Shown: one piece after another, positions 32,162 to 43,461 of the stretch
How positions within the stretch are numbered: the stretch's first letter is position 1
How the letters are laid out: every line of letters starts with the position of its first letter
Source of the DNA: Gordionus sp. m RMFG-2023
Taxonomy: Eukaryota; Nematomorpha; Gordioida; Chordodea; Parachordodidae
Direction: 5' to 3'
NCBI RefSeq assembly: GCF_954871325.1
Contig: NC_088775.1
Span: forward strand, 7,231,561 to 7,295,560
Length of the DNA: 64,000 nt
Translations under genes and position numbers: made by a program
Notes under the pieces: generated by a model
Database searches by the model: none
What the model was told of the DNA's origin: nothing
Seen by the model: the letters and a program-made list of their open reading frames with translations, nothing else

Positions 32162-35100
32162 CTATGTTCCAAATCTGATTTGCCTATTCTTAAGCAATAT
32201 TGAGATATTAAAGATATAAAACTCTCCAAAACAAAAGAGATAACTTTGGATGGTTGCATCTTTAAATACCTTATTTATTGCTAAATGTAAACCAGCTTTG
32301 AGCGAAATGATAATAATAAATTCCGCTACCATTCTGAGTAAGAGAGCGGTGTAAGAGGCGTGAAGCTAAGGTTAAAATCGGGAAATTCAAGACTGAGCAA
32401 ATGAATATTGACACGAAAAATGATATCAACAACATGGCCAATCTAAGCTTTTATAATTATACGTTAAAAATATATCTATAATAAAAAAAAAAATCTTGTT
32501 TGTATTTAATTAAATTATTTATGATTATGAACAACTGCCTTATTTTGGTTGGGAAGTTAAAAGCATCTAGTTCTAATTGAGTTGCTGATTTATGCTTTTA
32601 TACTGTGCGACCACTAATTATTATAAATAAATACCCCTAGTCTACATTAGATTATCATGAAAATGATATGTAATTATTTTTTTCTTGAATACTAATCAAA
32701 GTATTTTTAAAAGACTTAATTTCAATATATTTATGAGATTTATAAGTTATCATTTTAAAACTTCTACATTGCATCATTTCGAACTTGAAAAATATCATTT
32801 TATATTCCCAAATGCCATAAAGCATGTGACAAGCGTAGTGTTATTTTTCTTCTTCAAATTTTGAAATGAAACACTCCCAGTTTAAAATGTTACTGTAGAA
32901 GTTTGAAATAATAACGCACTTTAAAGTTTAAAATGATACTTTAGAAAGGTAAATAAAATTCTATTACAAAAACATTTTAAAAAAATTCAAAATAATTATT
33001 AAATTAATTTTATTTTTTTTTTAAATGAAAAAATTAATTAGTTTTTTAAAAAAAAACAATCGGTGTAGATTGTATTTCCGGGATAAGATAATATAAATAA
33101 ACCCCGGCAAAAACAGCGTAAAATATGAAAACAGATGGGAAAATGAAAAGCAAGATCGTAAATATTAGAGTCCCCAGGAACAGCTGATCAATTTCGTACG
33201 AGGCGTGATCGACCCTTTATAAATTAAAAAAAAAATCCATTTTAAATTATTTATGAAAAAAAATAGAGCAGCAATAATCACCCCCCCCCTCTCAAAAATA
33301 AATAAATCGTAAAGTTGAGTAATTTTAGAAAATAAAGCTTAACTTTGAAGAAAGCGAAAATAGATTAACTCGCGAGTCAATGCATAGGAGTCTTTATTCG
33401 GCATTCGCGTGTTAATATATCATATAAGATGTATATCAGGGTGACCGACCCAATGACGTATAATAATACATAGATGACGATGCATTCATTAGAAGTGTAC
33501 ATTAATGAAAACAGCTGGGACCGCCATTTTGATTACCCATATTATTATTAAAAAATTTTAACGAGAGGCCAATTTATTCCTATGTCTGGCGCAAACTTTA
33601 TTAAAGAATTGCCTGAGCATCGAGATAATAAGGAAGGAAGTTATTAATTTAATAGTAGTTAACAAGAGAATAATTACTATATGAATTACCAAAATGGCGG
33701 GTCCAGCTGATTTGCATTCAACGACGCTTTCAAATGCATTATTATGAATGCATCGTCAGTCTAGGTATCATTATATGTCATTGGACCGACCTAAGATCCC
33801 ACTTCTAAAATCATTAGATTATTATTTAGTTTAAAAAAAGATAACGCGAAGTATGCCACATATCTGTGAACTATAAAATATAAAAGCTTGCTTCGATTCA
33901 AAGGGATAGAGATAAAAGGTGGTGGTGATCATGAATGACAGCCGTTTTTTTCTTATAGTTAGACTTTTTTGGTAAATTTTATCAATGTGGTCGTAGCAAA
34001 AAAAACTCCGCGACTAGCCGAAGAAAGAGTGAATTGGGCATTTAATATCAAAGAGAAAAGATTCAGAAATATATCTGTCTCCCTCCAGGATCATAAAGAA
34101 GAATTTTTTTATATATAATGAAGGCTCGATAACTAGTCCACTTAATATAAATCATTACTTAGTTTTATAAAAGGCCAAAGTGGTTCATTACAAAAAATAT
34201 ATTTTATTTTTTTAAAAAAAACCTTTTACGCAGAGAGTTCCATTTTTTGCCTCTGAACAGTCTAAATAAGGAAATCAGGGCCACAATAAGGGTGTTGTAT
34301 ATCCTTTTTTTGTTTTAAAAAAGATATTAATTTTTTAGTTTTGACATAATTTTAAAAAAAATTTGTATAACCATCTGTTCTGTTAACAGGGTCGTAACTA
34401 CGGGAACCCGTTCCAACTCTGCCCCTCCTTACTCATAACCCAAAAAATTTCGGCCCTCGAAAACAAAATTTTGCAAAAGGTGATGCGTTATCTCCTTTAA
34501 TGCCTATAAAAGTGAATTATAATTTAAAGTATCATATTAAATCATGCTTTAATATTCCCTTCAAATCATTCATTACAAAATTATTTAATATTTACTATAA
34601 TTAGCATGAATATAACCTAATTCATATCTCGAGGCGAGTATTATAAGAGTAGGTAAAAGGGATAGAGCTAATCAATATGATCGAAATATGCAATATTTTA
34701 TCTTAAAATGTAACCTCTAAACAATAGAGGTCCAAATTACGCCCATCTGTTGGTTGCAATAATATAATCTAATTGAATATGATCTATTTTAAAGTAAATG
34801 TCTTAGGCCGTATCGTCATTTATTTTATTTTTGAAACTTATTTCTGCTCAGCCCAGGCTAAACATTTTTGAACTAGAACACACTATTTTTGGTTTATTTT
34901 AAGTTTCTACAACGAATAAATATATTGATTTGGAAAGAGTCACAAAGATAAGTTACGCAAGTAAATCTAAATTCTTTCTTTTTAAACGGTTTGCAAGAAG
35001 CTATAGATGCCTAACCTGTTTAGAAATAAGACGAACCAGGACATCGCCTTAGGGATTTCAGCGCCTTGCAGATGTCTTATTCATATGGATGAAACTATCA

Positions 35101-38100
35101 AAAAGTAAAATAATTCATTTTTTAAATTTCCCATTCTCATATTTGATAACATTTAGAATTTATCAGCAAAAACCTTACTGCAGGCATTAAATTATTAAGA
35201 CAAATTATTTTTTTTATTATTTTTTTTTAAAAAAATATTTTAAATCTATTTTATGTTCTACTTCCAGAACAATATGAAAACTTAGAGTAAGAAATCGGAA
35301 ATTTCATCTTATAATAATTATATTTTAACCATTGTAATATATACATATATGGCTATAAAATGTTTTTAAAGAATAAAAAAAATATTATGCATATAATATT
35401 ATTTCATTAGCGAGAGAAAAAATATTGAAGGACAATAACTCCTACAAAAAAAAATTTTTATATAGGTTTGAAGTGAGAGATTTGAAAAAATATTAAAAAT
35501 TTAACTTTTACAGATTAAATTTTATAATATTAAATTAATATCATATAAAGAAAAATTTATTAATTGTATTAATATAAATTTTAGTAAATACCTTAATCAA
35601 ATATTTAATATAATTACATAATTAAAATTAAAATCAAATTTAATATAAATGGTATTAATATAAATTTTAATAAATATATAATTGTAATATTTAACATAAT
35701 ATAATTTTAATATAATATTTAAAGTAATTAATATATTTAATTTAAATTAATTTGATATAAAGAAAAATATATAAATTGTATTAATATAAATTTTAGTAAT
35801 ATATAATTGTAATATTTAATATGATTTAATTATAATATAATAATTAATATTATAATTACATATAGTATAACTTTATTTTTATTATATTTATAATATTACT
35901 TTAAATATTTTATTATATTTATAATATTATTTACCTATTAATATAATTTATTTATAATTCAATATTATATATATATTTTAAAATATTATACAATATTAAA
36001 ACATTTTTTACATAACTTAATTTAATAATATAAATATAGGTTAATTTTTTTTGCAATATTTATTCTAAAATTGAGCAGACAAATTTTAAGCTTAAGCAAA
36101 ATTTTGCAAAAGGTCACGCGACAAAAAATCAAAACACAAAAAAAGAGTATATCATGCGGCATGATACCAAGATGAACAACTAAAAAAAAAATTAAAATTT
36201 TCCCCCTCCACTCACCTTTATTAGTCATCATTTACTTAATTATAATAAATTTAGTTTATAAATATACCAAGTTTCAAATTTAATATAACTGTCGTATTGG
36301 GATTCGAAATCCGTGGGGATTCAGAATCTCTTGATTTTAAATCCTTTACCGAGAGTGATTTAAAAAATTTTAAAATTCGATTTAACCGAAATGTACTAGC
36401 ATGGGTAGAGTACCCAAACTGTAAATTTCAAACAATTTTGCCATGAACTTTATAACTACTTCTAATTTATATTAATTTTTATATGGATTTTTCATATAAA
36501 TTAAAAAATACTAAAATGTCTATTGCTATAATTGGCGGAAATTTCTAGGGTAAATACTCTCTCTACATATGCTGGAATACAATTCCTGTAAAAACAGATT
36601 TTTAAAATCCAAAAATCGCCCTTAAGTGTTGTGTTTTAACTAGTTTTAGTTATTATGTCTTAGTTCAAATGATATGTTTTTATATTACCATTTATATTTT
36701 TGTTTTCTTTGTTCAATTAGAAGTGATGTGTTTTTCTCATTATCATGTATATCTTTTTTTATGTTCAATTAGAAGTGATGTGTTTTTCTCTGTTCACGTA
36801 TACCAAGCTTGTTTTGATTTGACAAAATTAAGAAGAAATTACCAAAAAATTAAGAAGATTACCAAAATCAAGATTATGTTTCAAATATTTTATTTTTAAT
36901 GATGAAACATATATCAATCAAAAATATTTTCAAAAAAAATAATAAAAATCATAATAATTCTTAAAAAATCGAATAATTTTTTTTAAAACAAGAAATATTT
37001 TATCATAAAATGATTGACATTCTATAAAAAATATATATTTATCGATAAAAATCAAACAGCGATGACAGAAATACCAAAATTTCCAATTTATCAGAGGTCA
37101 GTCTGCAGCGATGGGGACTGTAAATTTCACTAAAAACAGATTCTGAAAAGATTATCGCACACTTTTATAAACAGATGCTAAAAAAAATGACAATATGACA
37201 GAATGTTTATTAATTATTATTTTAAAAAATTTAACTAAAATGAATTTCGATTTTATTTATAAAAATAAATGTTTTAGATATAACTTTTTTAAAAAATTTT
37301 ATATTGGTTAAATACGCCATTTTTTATAGGATCGGAATTATTGGTCGATAACCAATATTTTTAAATGGGTGAAATAGTGGCCCGATCCGATAAAAAATAT
37401 TGGTACATCCCTACTTATTGCTGATAATATAACATCATATTTTAATATTTAGCTCCATTAATTCCTATTTTTTTAAACATTACATCTAAATTTAATTTTA
37501 GTTCTTCTTTTAGGTTCTACAATTATAAATATCATAAAATAACCCAAACAAATGAGAATTTTATCAGATCAGTTCTTTAAAAAATATTGGTCTTATTTTT
37601 TAAAAATTCTAAATATTGATCCTGATCATATATTTAATATCAGCACAGCCCTAAAAATTTTGTTGTTGGCTTAACTAGGATCTTATAAATTAATATCAAA
37701 ATCAAAAGGGATGAGTTGTGAGTGATTTTATATGGAATGACACCCAAATGGTCTGTATTGTATCTGTATGTAAAAGAATTATATTTAAATTACTTTGATG
37801 CGTAGACATATAAGCAAAATATGTGTAATGCCATGAGAGTTGTAACATCAGCCATAAATGCTATAAAATATGTGAAGCCAAAGCAAGGTATGTATCTAGC
37901 TAAGAAAAGAATTTGAGATAAAAGGGGACCAGTCAATCTAACATAATCTGTTAAGTTAATAATAGTTACAAGTATATTATAAGGTTGGTTATTTAAATGA
38001 TTTTTTTGATACTGATAAATTAATACTAACACTTCATTACCTGTCCATAATCTGATGTGAAATACAAAAAAATGTCCTAAGGAGGATGTTAAGGGTTTAA

Positions 38101-38845
38101 CCAATTTGAGCCCAGATGGGATGCCCATTAACCATTGAATAATTTGTTGAAGTTTACAAGCTACATTCTTTTACAAAATTCATTAGTTTTAATTATACTA
38201 AGATTTTATAAATATTACTACCTCAAATATATTTTGAAGATAAATAATAGTGTCCTTAAACTCAGAATTATTGATTAAATAGTTAAGGATCAATATGCCA
38301 ACTATCAAATTTAGTATGTCCATGATAATATAATTTCCTGTATATTGATTAATAGATTTGTATCTAGATATGCTTATTTTTATGTGTGATTTAAGTTGAG
38401 AATTTTTAATTGACCTATTAATATAAGAATTTGATTTCATATATTTAACGTCATATTCATTATGTGGATTTTTAATATATTCTGTATTGATATTTAAAAA
38501 TTTAGTAATTTTTAAATAATTATATTTTTCATATAGTATTATATATGTAAGGCAATTTTTATGAAAAAAAAATTGATTTATAACTAATTTATTTTCAATA
38601 TATGATAGATGTATTAAGTTTTTATTTAAGTTTTCATCAAAATCTTTATTTAAATATCCAATTATTTTTAGCTTTAACTTGTTATCAATATTGTTTTGAG
38701 AAATATTTTTTATATCAACTTCTGCAGATACTATAAAATATGTTGGACAATTAGGAGTGTCAATTGTATAACCATATAAAATATAGGAACAATTTTTTAT
38801 ATTGAATTTAGGGAAATATATTTTGTAAACTTTTAGGTTATTCAT
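32162..38845 (-). CDS. PIGQ: PIGQ (GPI1) homologue: GPI-GlcNAc transferase subunit, six exons
   Basis: PIG-Q is a membrane subunit of the ER enzyme that adds GlcNAc to phosphatidylinositol, the first step of GPI-anchor synthesis, together with PIGA, PIGC, PIGH, PIGP and PIGY. Exons read on the minus strand: 38845-38222, 38167-38041, 37947-37794, 34303-34223, 33214-33103 and 32365-32162. They join in phase to 433 residues. The start resembles the family ('[15 protein letters not shown]'). The key block is '[16 protein letters not shown]', then '[11 protein letters not shown]', '[14 protein letters not shown]', '[14 protein letters not shown]' and '[20 protein letters not shown]', all in family order. 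Introns of 54 bases (38168-38221) and 93 bases (37948-38040) contrast with 3.5 kb (34304-37793), 1.0 kb and 0.7 kb ones that carry transposons. The 93-base intron has no stop, so the frame reads through it. The last exon ('[20 protein letters not shown]') is the least certain; another exon could follow 'INK'. The length is shorter than in vertebrates and yeast (about 600). Confidence 0.88.
33443..33791. mobile_element. Palindromic MITE, family C, inside PIGQ intron 5'-most of exon 5
   Basis: The left arm 'GACCGACCCAATGACGTATA' is mirrored by the right end 'ATATGTCATTGGACCGACC'. The arms stay complementary for over 100 bases, including 'GACGATGCATTCAT', 'CAGCTGGGACCGCCATTTTG' and their inverses. 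It lies in the 1.0-kb intron between PIGQ exons 4 and 5. Confidence 0.75.
34387..34640. mobile_element. hAT-like terminal fragment inside PIGQ intron 3
   Basis: 'CAGGGTCGTAACTACGGGAA' at 34387 has the form of a hAT left end (CAGGGxCGTAACTA). A pyrimidine-rich subterminal patch follows. The matching right end was not found, so the extent is a guess. Confidence 0.35.
35490..36020. repeat. Nearly pure A+T block
   Basis: About 500 bases consist almost only of A and T, with recurring 'TTAATATAAATTTTA' and 'ATAATATTTAA' words. These look like a decayed tandem array. It lies in the 3.5-kb PIGQ intron. Confidence 0.75.
36700..36800. repeat. Local direct duplication, about 57-bp period
   Basis: 'GTTCAATTAGAAGTGATGTG' followed by TTTTTCTC occurs twice, at about 36711 and 36761, inside the PIGQ intron. 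The 76-codon plus frame over it is not a gene. Confidence 0.7.
37320..37660. mobile_element. Two adjoining MITE-like fragments in PIGQ intron 3
   Basis: Read on the minus strand, TAGGGATGTACCAATATT (from 37414) and TAGGGCTGTGCTGATATT (from about 37655) are both typical terminal sequences of short non-autonomous hAT elements. Their far ends are not clear. Confidence 0.4.
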
Positions 38846-38987
38846 AAAAAATTTAAATTTTTAGTTCTTACGAAAAATTAATTTCATAAGCAAAATGCCG
38901 AAAGTTGTCGAAAAACGAAATATTGCAAATATTTTAAAGGAAATATTAGTGCCCTATAGTTATGGGGGAGATAATAGGGTAAGATCC

Positions 38988-39087
38988 AATAATTTATTAG
39001 AATTGTATGTGGATTGAGTCTTATTATTATGAAGCATAATAACTTATTAGAATTGTATGTGGAATGAGTCTTATTATTATGAAGCAT
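38988..39087. repeat. Tandem duplication, 2 units of 50 bp, upstream of PIGQ
   Basis: The unit begins AATAA(T/C)TTATTAGAATTG and ends TATGAAGCAT. The two units differ at only a few positions. It lies 143-242 bases upstream of the PIGQ start codon and so may sit in its promoter region. Confidence 0.8.
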
Positions 39088-39131
39088 AAAAATCATTTTT
39101 GGATACCCTCATGGTAAAGGTTTGCCCAGCC

Positions 39132-39665
39132 TAGCGTCTACATGACAGGATTTTCACTGGATGCAAACCCCCTTCAAAAACCTTTGCCTACCCCCAAAAA
39201 AAATTCTCACCGCCTTCGGCGGCGGTGTCTTTTTATCATTATTTTCACCTCTAATTTATAAAGGATAACTTAAATTAATCTATCTCTACTACCAATTATC
39301 GATATTTTGTTAATATAAAGGATTTATTTTTTAGATAATAAATTGAATTAAAACCTCCATTATTTACAATGAATTAATTATTATGGCATTATGAGCTTGC
39401 TCAAATATCTAAAACTTTTAAATTACATTTAAAAGGATAGTTTATTTGGAAAACAATGTGTATGATTGTTTGCAATATATAGATTTGGTCGATGAATTGT
39501 ATTATAATACTATAATAAAAGTATTTACAGCAATAAATTTTGTCCTATTTCATCTCAAAATTTAATTAATAAACCCCAAAAAATTTATCCCCCCCATTAA
39601 AGCAGCTTACCCCCATAAAAATAGGATGCAAACTGTTCCTACCCCTCCCGCTCATGTAGACGCTG
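39132..39665 (-). mobile_element. hAT-type MITE, family B, copy 3 (534 bp)
   Basis: It is inverted relative to copies 1 and 2. Its ends are TAGCGTCTACATGA and TCATGTAGACGCTG. The exact 8-bp duplication GCCCAGCC is at 39124-39131 and 39666-39673. It lies about 290 bases upstream of the PIGQ start. Confidence 0.88.
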
Positions 39666-39673
39666 GCCCAGCC

Positions 39674-40244
39674 AGACCCTCATAGGCCCGTTAAGAGAAA
39701 ATAAAATTTCGTAGAAAATGGTGATATAAAATTTATCAATAAAATGACGACTGTTGTTATGGAAATTAATTTCCTATATGACTCTATGTCAAATATAAAT
39801 ATTTAAAAATTAGAAGGTTAAATTTGATTTATTTTAACAATCTGTATTTTATTTGTTATGACGAACCAAAATTTTTAAAACATTAAAACCATAGGAAAAA
39901 AATAAGACAGATTTCAGGGAACCTCAAGGAAGTATTACCTACGTCAGCAGATTTCCTGGAAATCTGCCGATCCGATTTTTTAAGCATTAACTTCTTTAGG
40001 GTTATATGCCCCTTTTTTTTCTCAGTTCTCTAATAGATTTTATATATCATATATTTTTTTTATTTTTTTTTAATATATGCTTATTTGTTTTTAATATAAA
40101 TTATTGAGTTCATATATCATATTTTAAATTTAATGAAATTGAATTTATCAAAAAAATAATAATATTTACAATAAAAATAAAATACATTTTAATCATCACA
40201 AAGATTCAATTATTTGGCAATAAAAAATAAAGTACATAGTTCAA
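39674..40244. other. AT-rich spacer, no recognised gene
   Basis: Nothing recognised between the MITE and the next hAT element. Confidence 0.5.
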
Positions 40245-42132
40245 CAGGGACGTCGCTAGAAGGGGGGGGGCTCGAGCCCCCTGAAAAATTTGAATAGCCC
40301 CTGAATCAAAAAATTTATTTTAATTGCTCCTTATTGAACTAAAAATAAATTATTTTATTATTTAAAAATTAATAAAACTATCTAAATTTTTATTGAATAC
40401 TATATTAATTATTAGATTAGATTAATACATATATGTTCACTCTGTCAGCTTGCAATCAAATTCTGTGTTAAAAATATATCAATATCACTCAATAAATATT
40501 AATTTAGCATTAACAGTTGAAGCTTAATTGACTTTTATTATTTAAATAATTATATAACCTTAATTAAATAAATATAATCATTTATTAATTGAAAATTTAG
40601 CCGAGTTCAAAATCACTATTCAACTACATTATTGATTTTTAAATTTAATTATCATGTCTCCTAAAATTATTTTCAAGATCCAAATCCAAATGAGTATAAG
40701 ATATTTATTTATAAACGTAAGTAGATATATAGTTTACAATCCTTTATAATATATTATATATAAAAATTAGGTAAAATGCCACTTTTACAGACGTATTTGA
40801 CAGTTATATAATATATTACAGTTGATAATTTTAAAATTTTAATAATAAATGCTTTTGATAATAAATATAAGTAACAATTTGCATTCAATTATATAACGTT
40901 ATCTATTTATTAAATATATTGTTAAAATAAAACTTCTTAATATTCATCTCACAATCGATGTAATAAATTAGATATCTTTTCTTCTCTTTTTTTAGTTTTT
41001 AGGAAAGCTATTTTTTTCTACTTTGAAAAACAGTTTGAGTTAAATTTTTAATCTGAATATATTTTTGATATTATTACAATCTACTATTATTTTAAGATAT
41101 AATATACCAACTAGAGGTCGTGCAAAAATAATATAAAATCTTAATTACTTTCATCATATCACCTTGGATTTTATAGTTACAAAATGTTTCATTTATAATA
41201 TGCTTCCTTGCCGTGTAAATAACTCAAGACCTCAATATATTTGCATAATTTATTCTAAAGATTTTTACTGTTTTTGTTTTCATCTATAATAAATTCTGAT
41301 ATGTCTTTAAATTAACCAGCATCTATTATTTGTGTAGCTATGTAATTTAAGATTATTACTATAGCTGCTGTGCTGAGAGCAGATATAGAAAAGCAATAAT
41401 GATCAACTGTGTGGTCGTTTATATAACATTAAAAATGGAAGATAATCTTTTAGAAATTTTATATCTCACAAAAATTTTCTCGATTATTAATTTAGCTTCC
41501 ATCATGTTATCTAAGAGGAAGCTCTAGCCACCATATAGTTTTATGATTTGGATTGGTCGTTTCTTCTTCGAGAACTGTTGACTTAGTAAAGCCTATAAAT
41601 TTTTCCTTATTAGTCTATTCTATAAAACATTGTGTAATATGATAACAGAGAGTTATATTAGTTTGATAAACTTTTGTCAATGTAAGTTGCTAAGAATTAT
41701 ATTATTGCATTATGTGGTTTTTAAAAACTATTATCAATTGAGGCATATGCATGAATTAATTAATCTTTTTAATCACTTGTAATTCTTTAGACGCAAATTT
41801 TTTTTATATCAGCAATCGAAAATATTGTATATTATAATAAATAGATTTTGTATTAAAAAATATTATTTTTAGAAATGTCTTGTATTGTTTTAATTATTTA
41901 TATGGTTTATTTTGTATGCAAAATATTATAAATGGCAAAATATGAAATTCAGAATAATTGTCTAGAGTTAGCATATTTTAAAAATGGATAATATATTAAT
42001 ATAAAACCCGGCCGAAGGCCGGGCAAAAGCTGGCCAAAGGCCCGCAAATTGGGGGGGTATGGGGGGCGAAGCTCTCCATAAAATTTTTTTTAGCCTAGCC
42101 CCCTAAGATTGTAAAGGCTAGTGACGCCCCTG
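40245..42132 (+). mobile_element. hAT-type element, family C2, copy 2 (1.89 kb, non-autonomous)
   Basis: The left end is CAGGGACGTCGCTAG. The right end is CTAGTGACGCCCCTG. The flanks TAGTTCAA (40237-40244) and TAGTTCAC (42133-42140) form an 8-bp duplication with one mismatch. It is collinear over its whole length with 21744-23629 in the other orientation. G/C-rich subterminal blocks (for example 'GGGGCTCGAGCCCC' at about 40267, and a 'CCCGGCCGAAGGCCGGG' hairpin at 42007) flank an AT-rich interior with no open frame. Confidence 0.85.
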
Positions 42133-42140
42133 TAGTTCAC

Positions 42141-43461
42141 TCACTAAGTTATCAGGTTAAAAATTTCAAATTGAAGAAGAATTTTTTTGCGGGGCGAAGG
42201 TTCATCCGGTAAAGAGATTATTAGACATTGACTTACTTTTTATTACAATATTTGTTATTTTCTCTTTACAAAATCATTATTATTTATTCCTTATAGTGAT
42301 CCCTTAAAACTTTTTGCTTTTTTATAATAATATAGTACAATTTGGGTTATTTTTGCATTTTTAGTATTTATTAAAGCTCAAAATAATCGAGGTTTTAGAA
42401 TTTTAGTTTTAATTTTATTTTTTGACCAATTTTTAAAAATTAAATTAATATATAGGATTTAAGCCATACAACTTATATTTAAAGTGTAATAACTCTTCCC
42501 CCAATACTCCTTCCAGTCTAGGATTTTCTACAAGTATTAGTGAGTATAATGTCTAAATGTAAAATAAAAGTGGAAGAAAAGCCATTTCTGGTTTTTATTT
42601 TCGGTTTCTGATAATAAGCTGATTTTCACTATAAAAAATTTTATGTCATATTAAAGGTCTATTATAGTGCTATATAATAAAATTTAAATTATGGTTTTAG
42701 CTTAATTATTTTTTTAGATACTTAAATGTAAATGGTGTATTTTTAAATTTTCGTGTTTTTAAAGATGGACATATAACAAAATGTAAGCCGTGAAAAGTAA
42801 CATTTTAAACTTTATTGGTTAGTATGCTACCATACCAAGATACAAATTTTTTAAAAATTAAAGGGATTCAGTTGAGAATCTAGTTTTTTTTTTGACTGAT
42901 TTAATATAGAATACAATATATACATATACACTATATACAGTGTCATAACCAAAATTTATCCCTGTGGCCTGCCTTCCTACTAAAAATATTAATAATTATT
43001 GATTTTTCCATGGTTTTCTTTATATCATCTCTGTTAAAATTAGCTGAACAATTGGAAGTACTAATTTTAAAATATAAAAATATTTTCTGCTTTATTAGTG
43101 TCTGACTTAAACCAGTATAGTAGGTTGCATAAACGAAATAATTATTAGTAACAAAATCTTGGCCAACCTTATAATTAAAAAGTGATGGATTATTTTGAAA
43201 ATTTCATCAATGTTTAGTTCTCAATTGTAAATTAACTGAATCTGTTTGATAGACAGTAGAAAGAAAAAAAAATTGGCATTATTCTAGAATGGGAAATATG
43301 TATATAAATATCGTGAGCTAATATTTAGTGCCTGACTAGTAGTTTTGATTCCTCTCAAATATGATAAAAACAAAAATAAACTGAGTAATGAACAATATTT
43401 GTACTAAATCATGAAGGGGCTTAATTAAAGCATTATATTGTTTTATTTTGTTTGATAGATG
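42141..43461. other. Gene-free AT-rich spacer
   Basis: About 1.3 kb without any open frame or recognisable repeat end. Confidence 0.5.

Noticed and set aside
37681-37760. Next PIGQ exon directly after 37794
   Set aside because: The sequence there does not resemble the family, whereas the exon at 34223-34303 continues the alignment exactly and in phase.
38168-38221. Two separate genes for the 215-codon and 112-codon minus-strand frames
   Set aside because: A 54-base intron with proper ends joins them in phase, and the joined sequence aligns with one family, PIG-Q.
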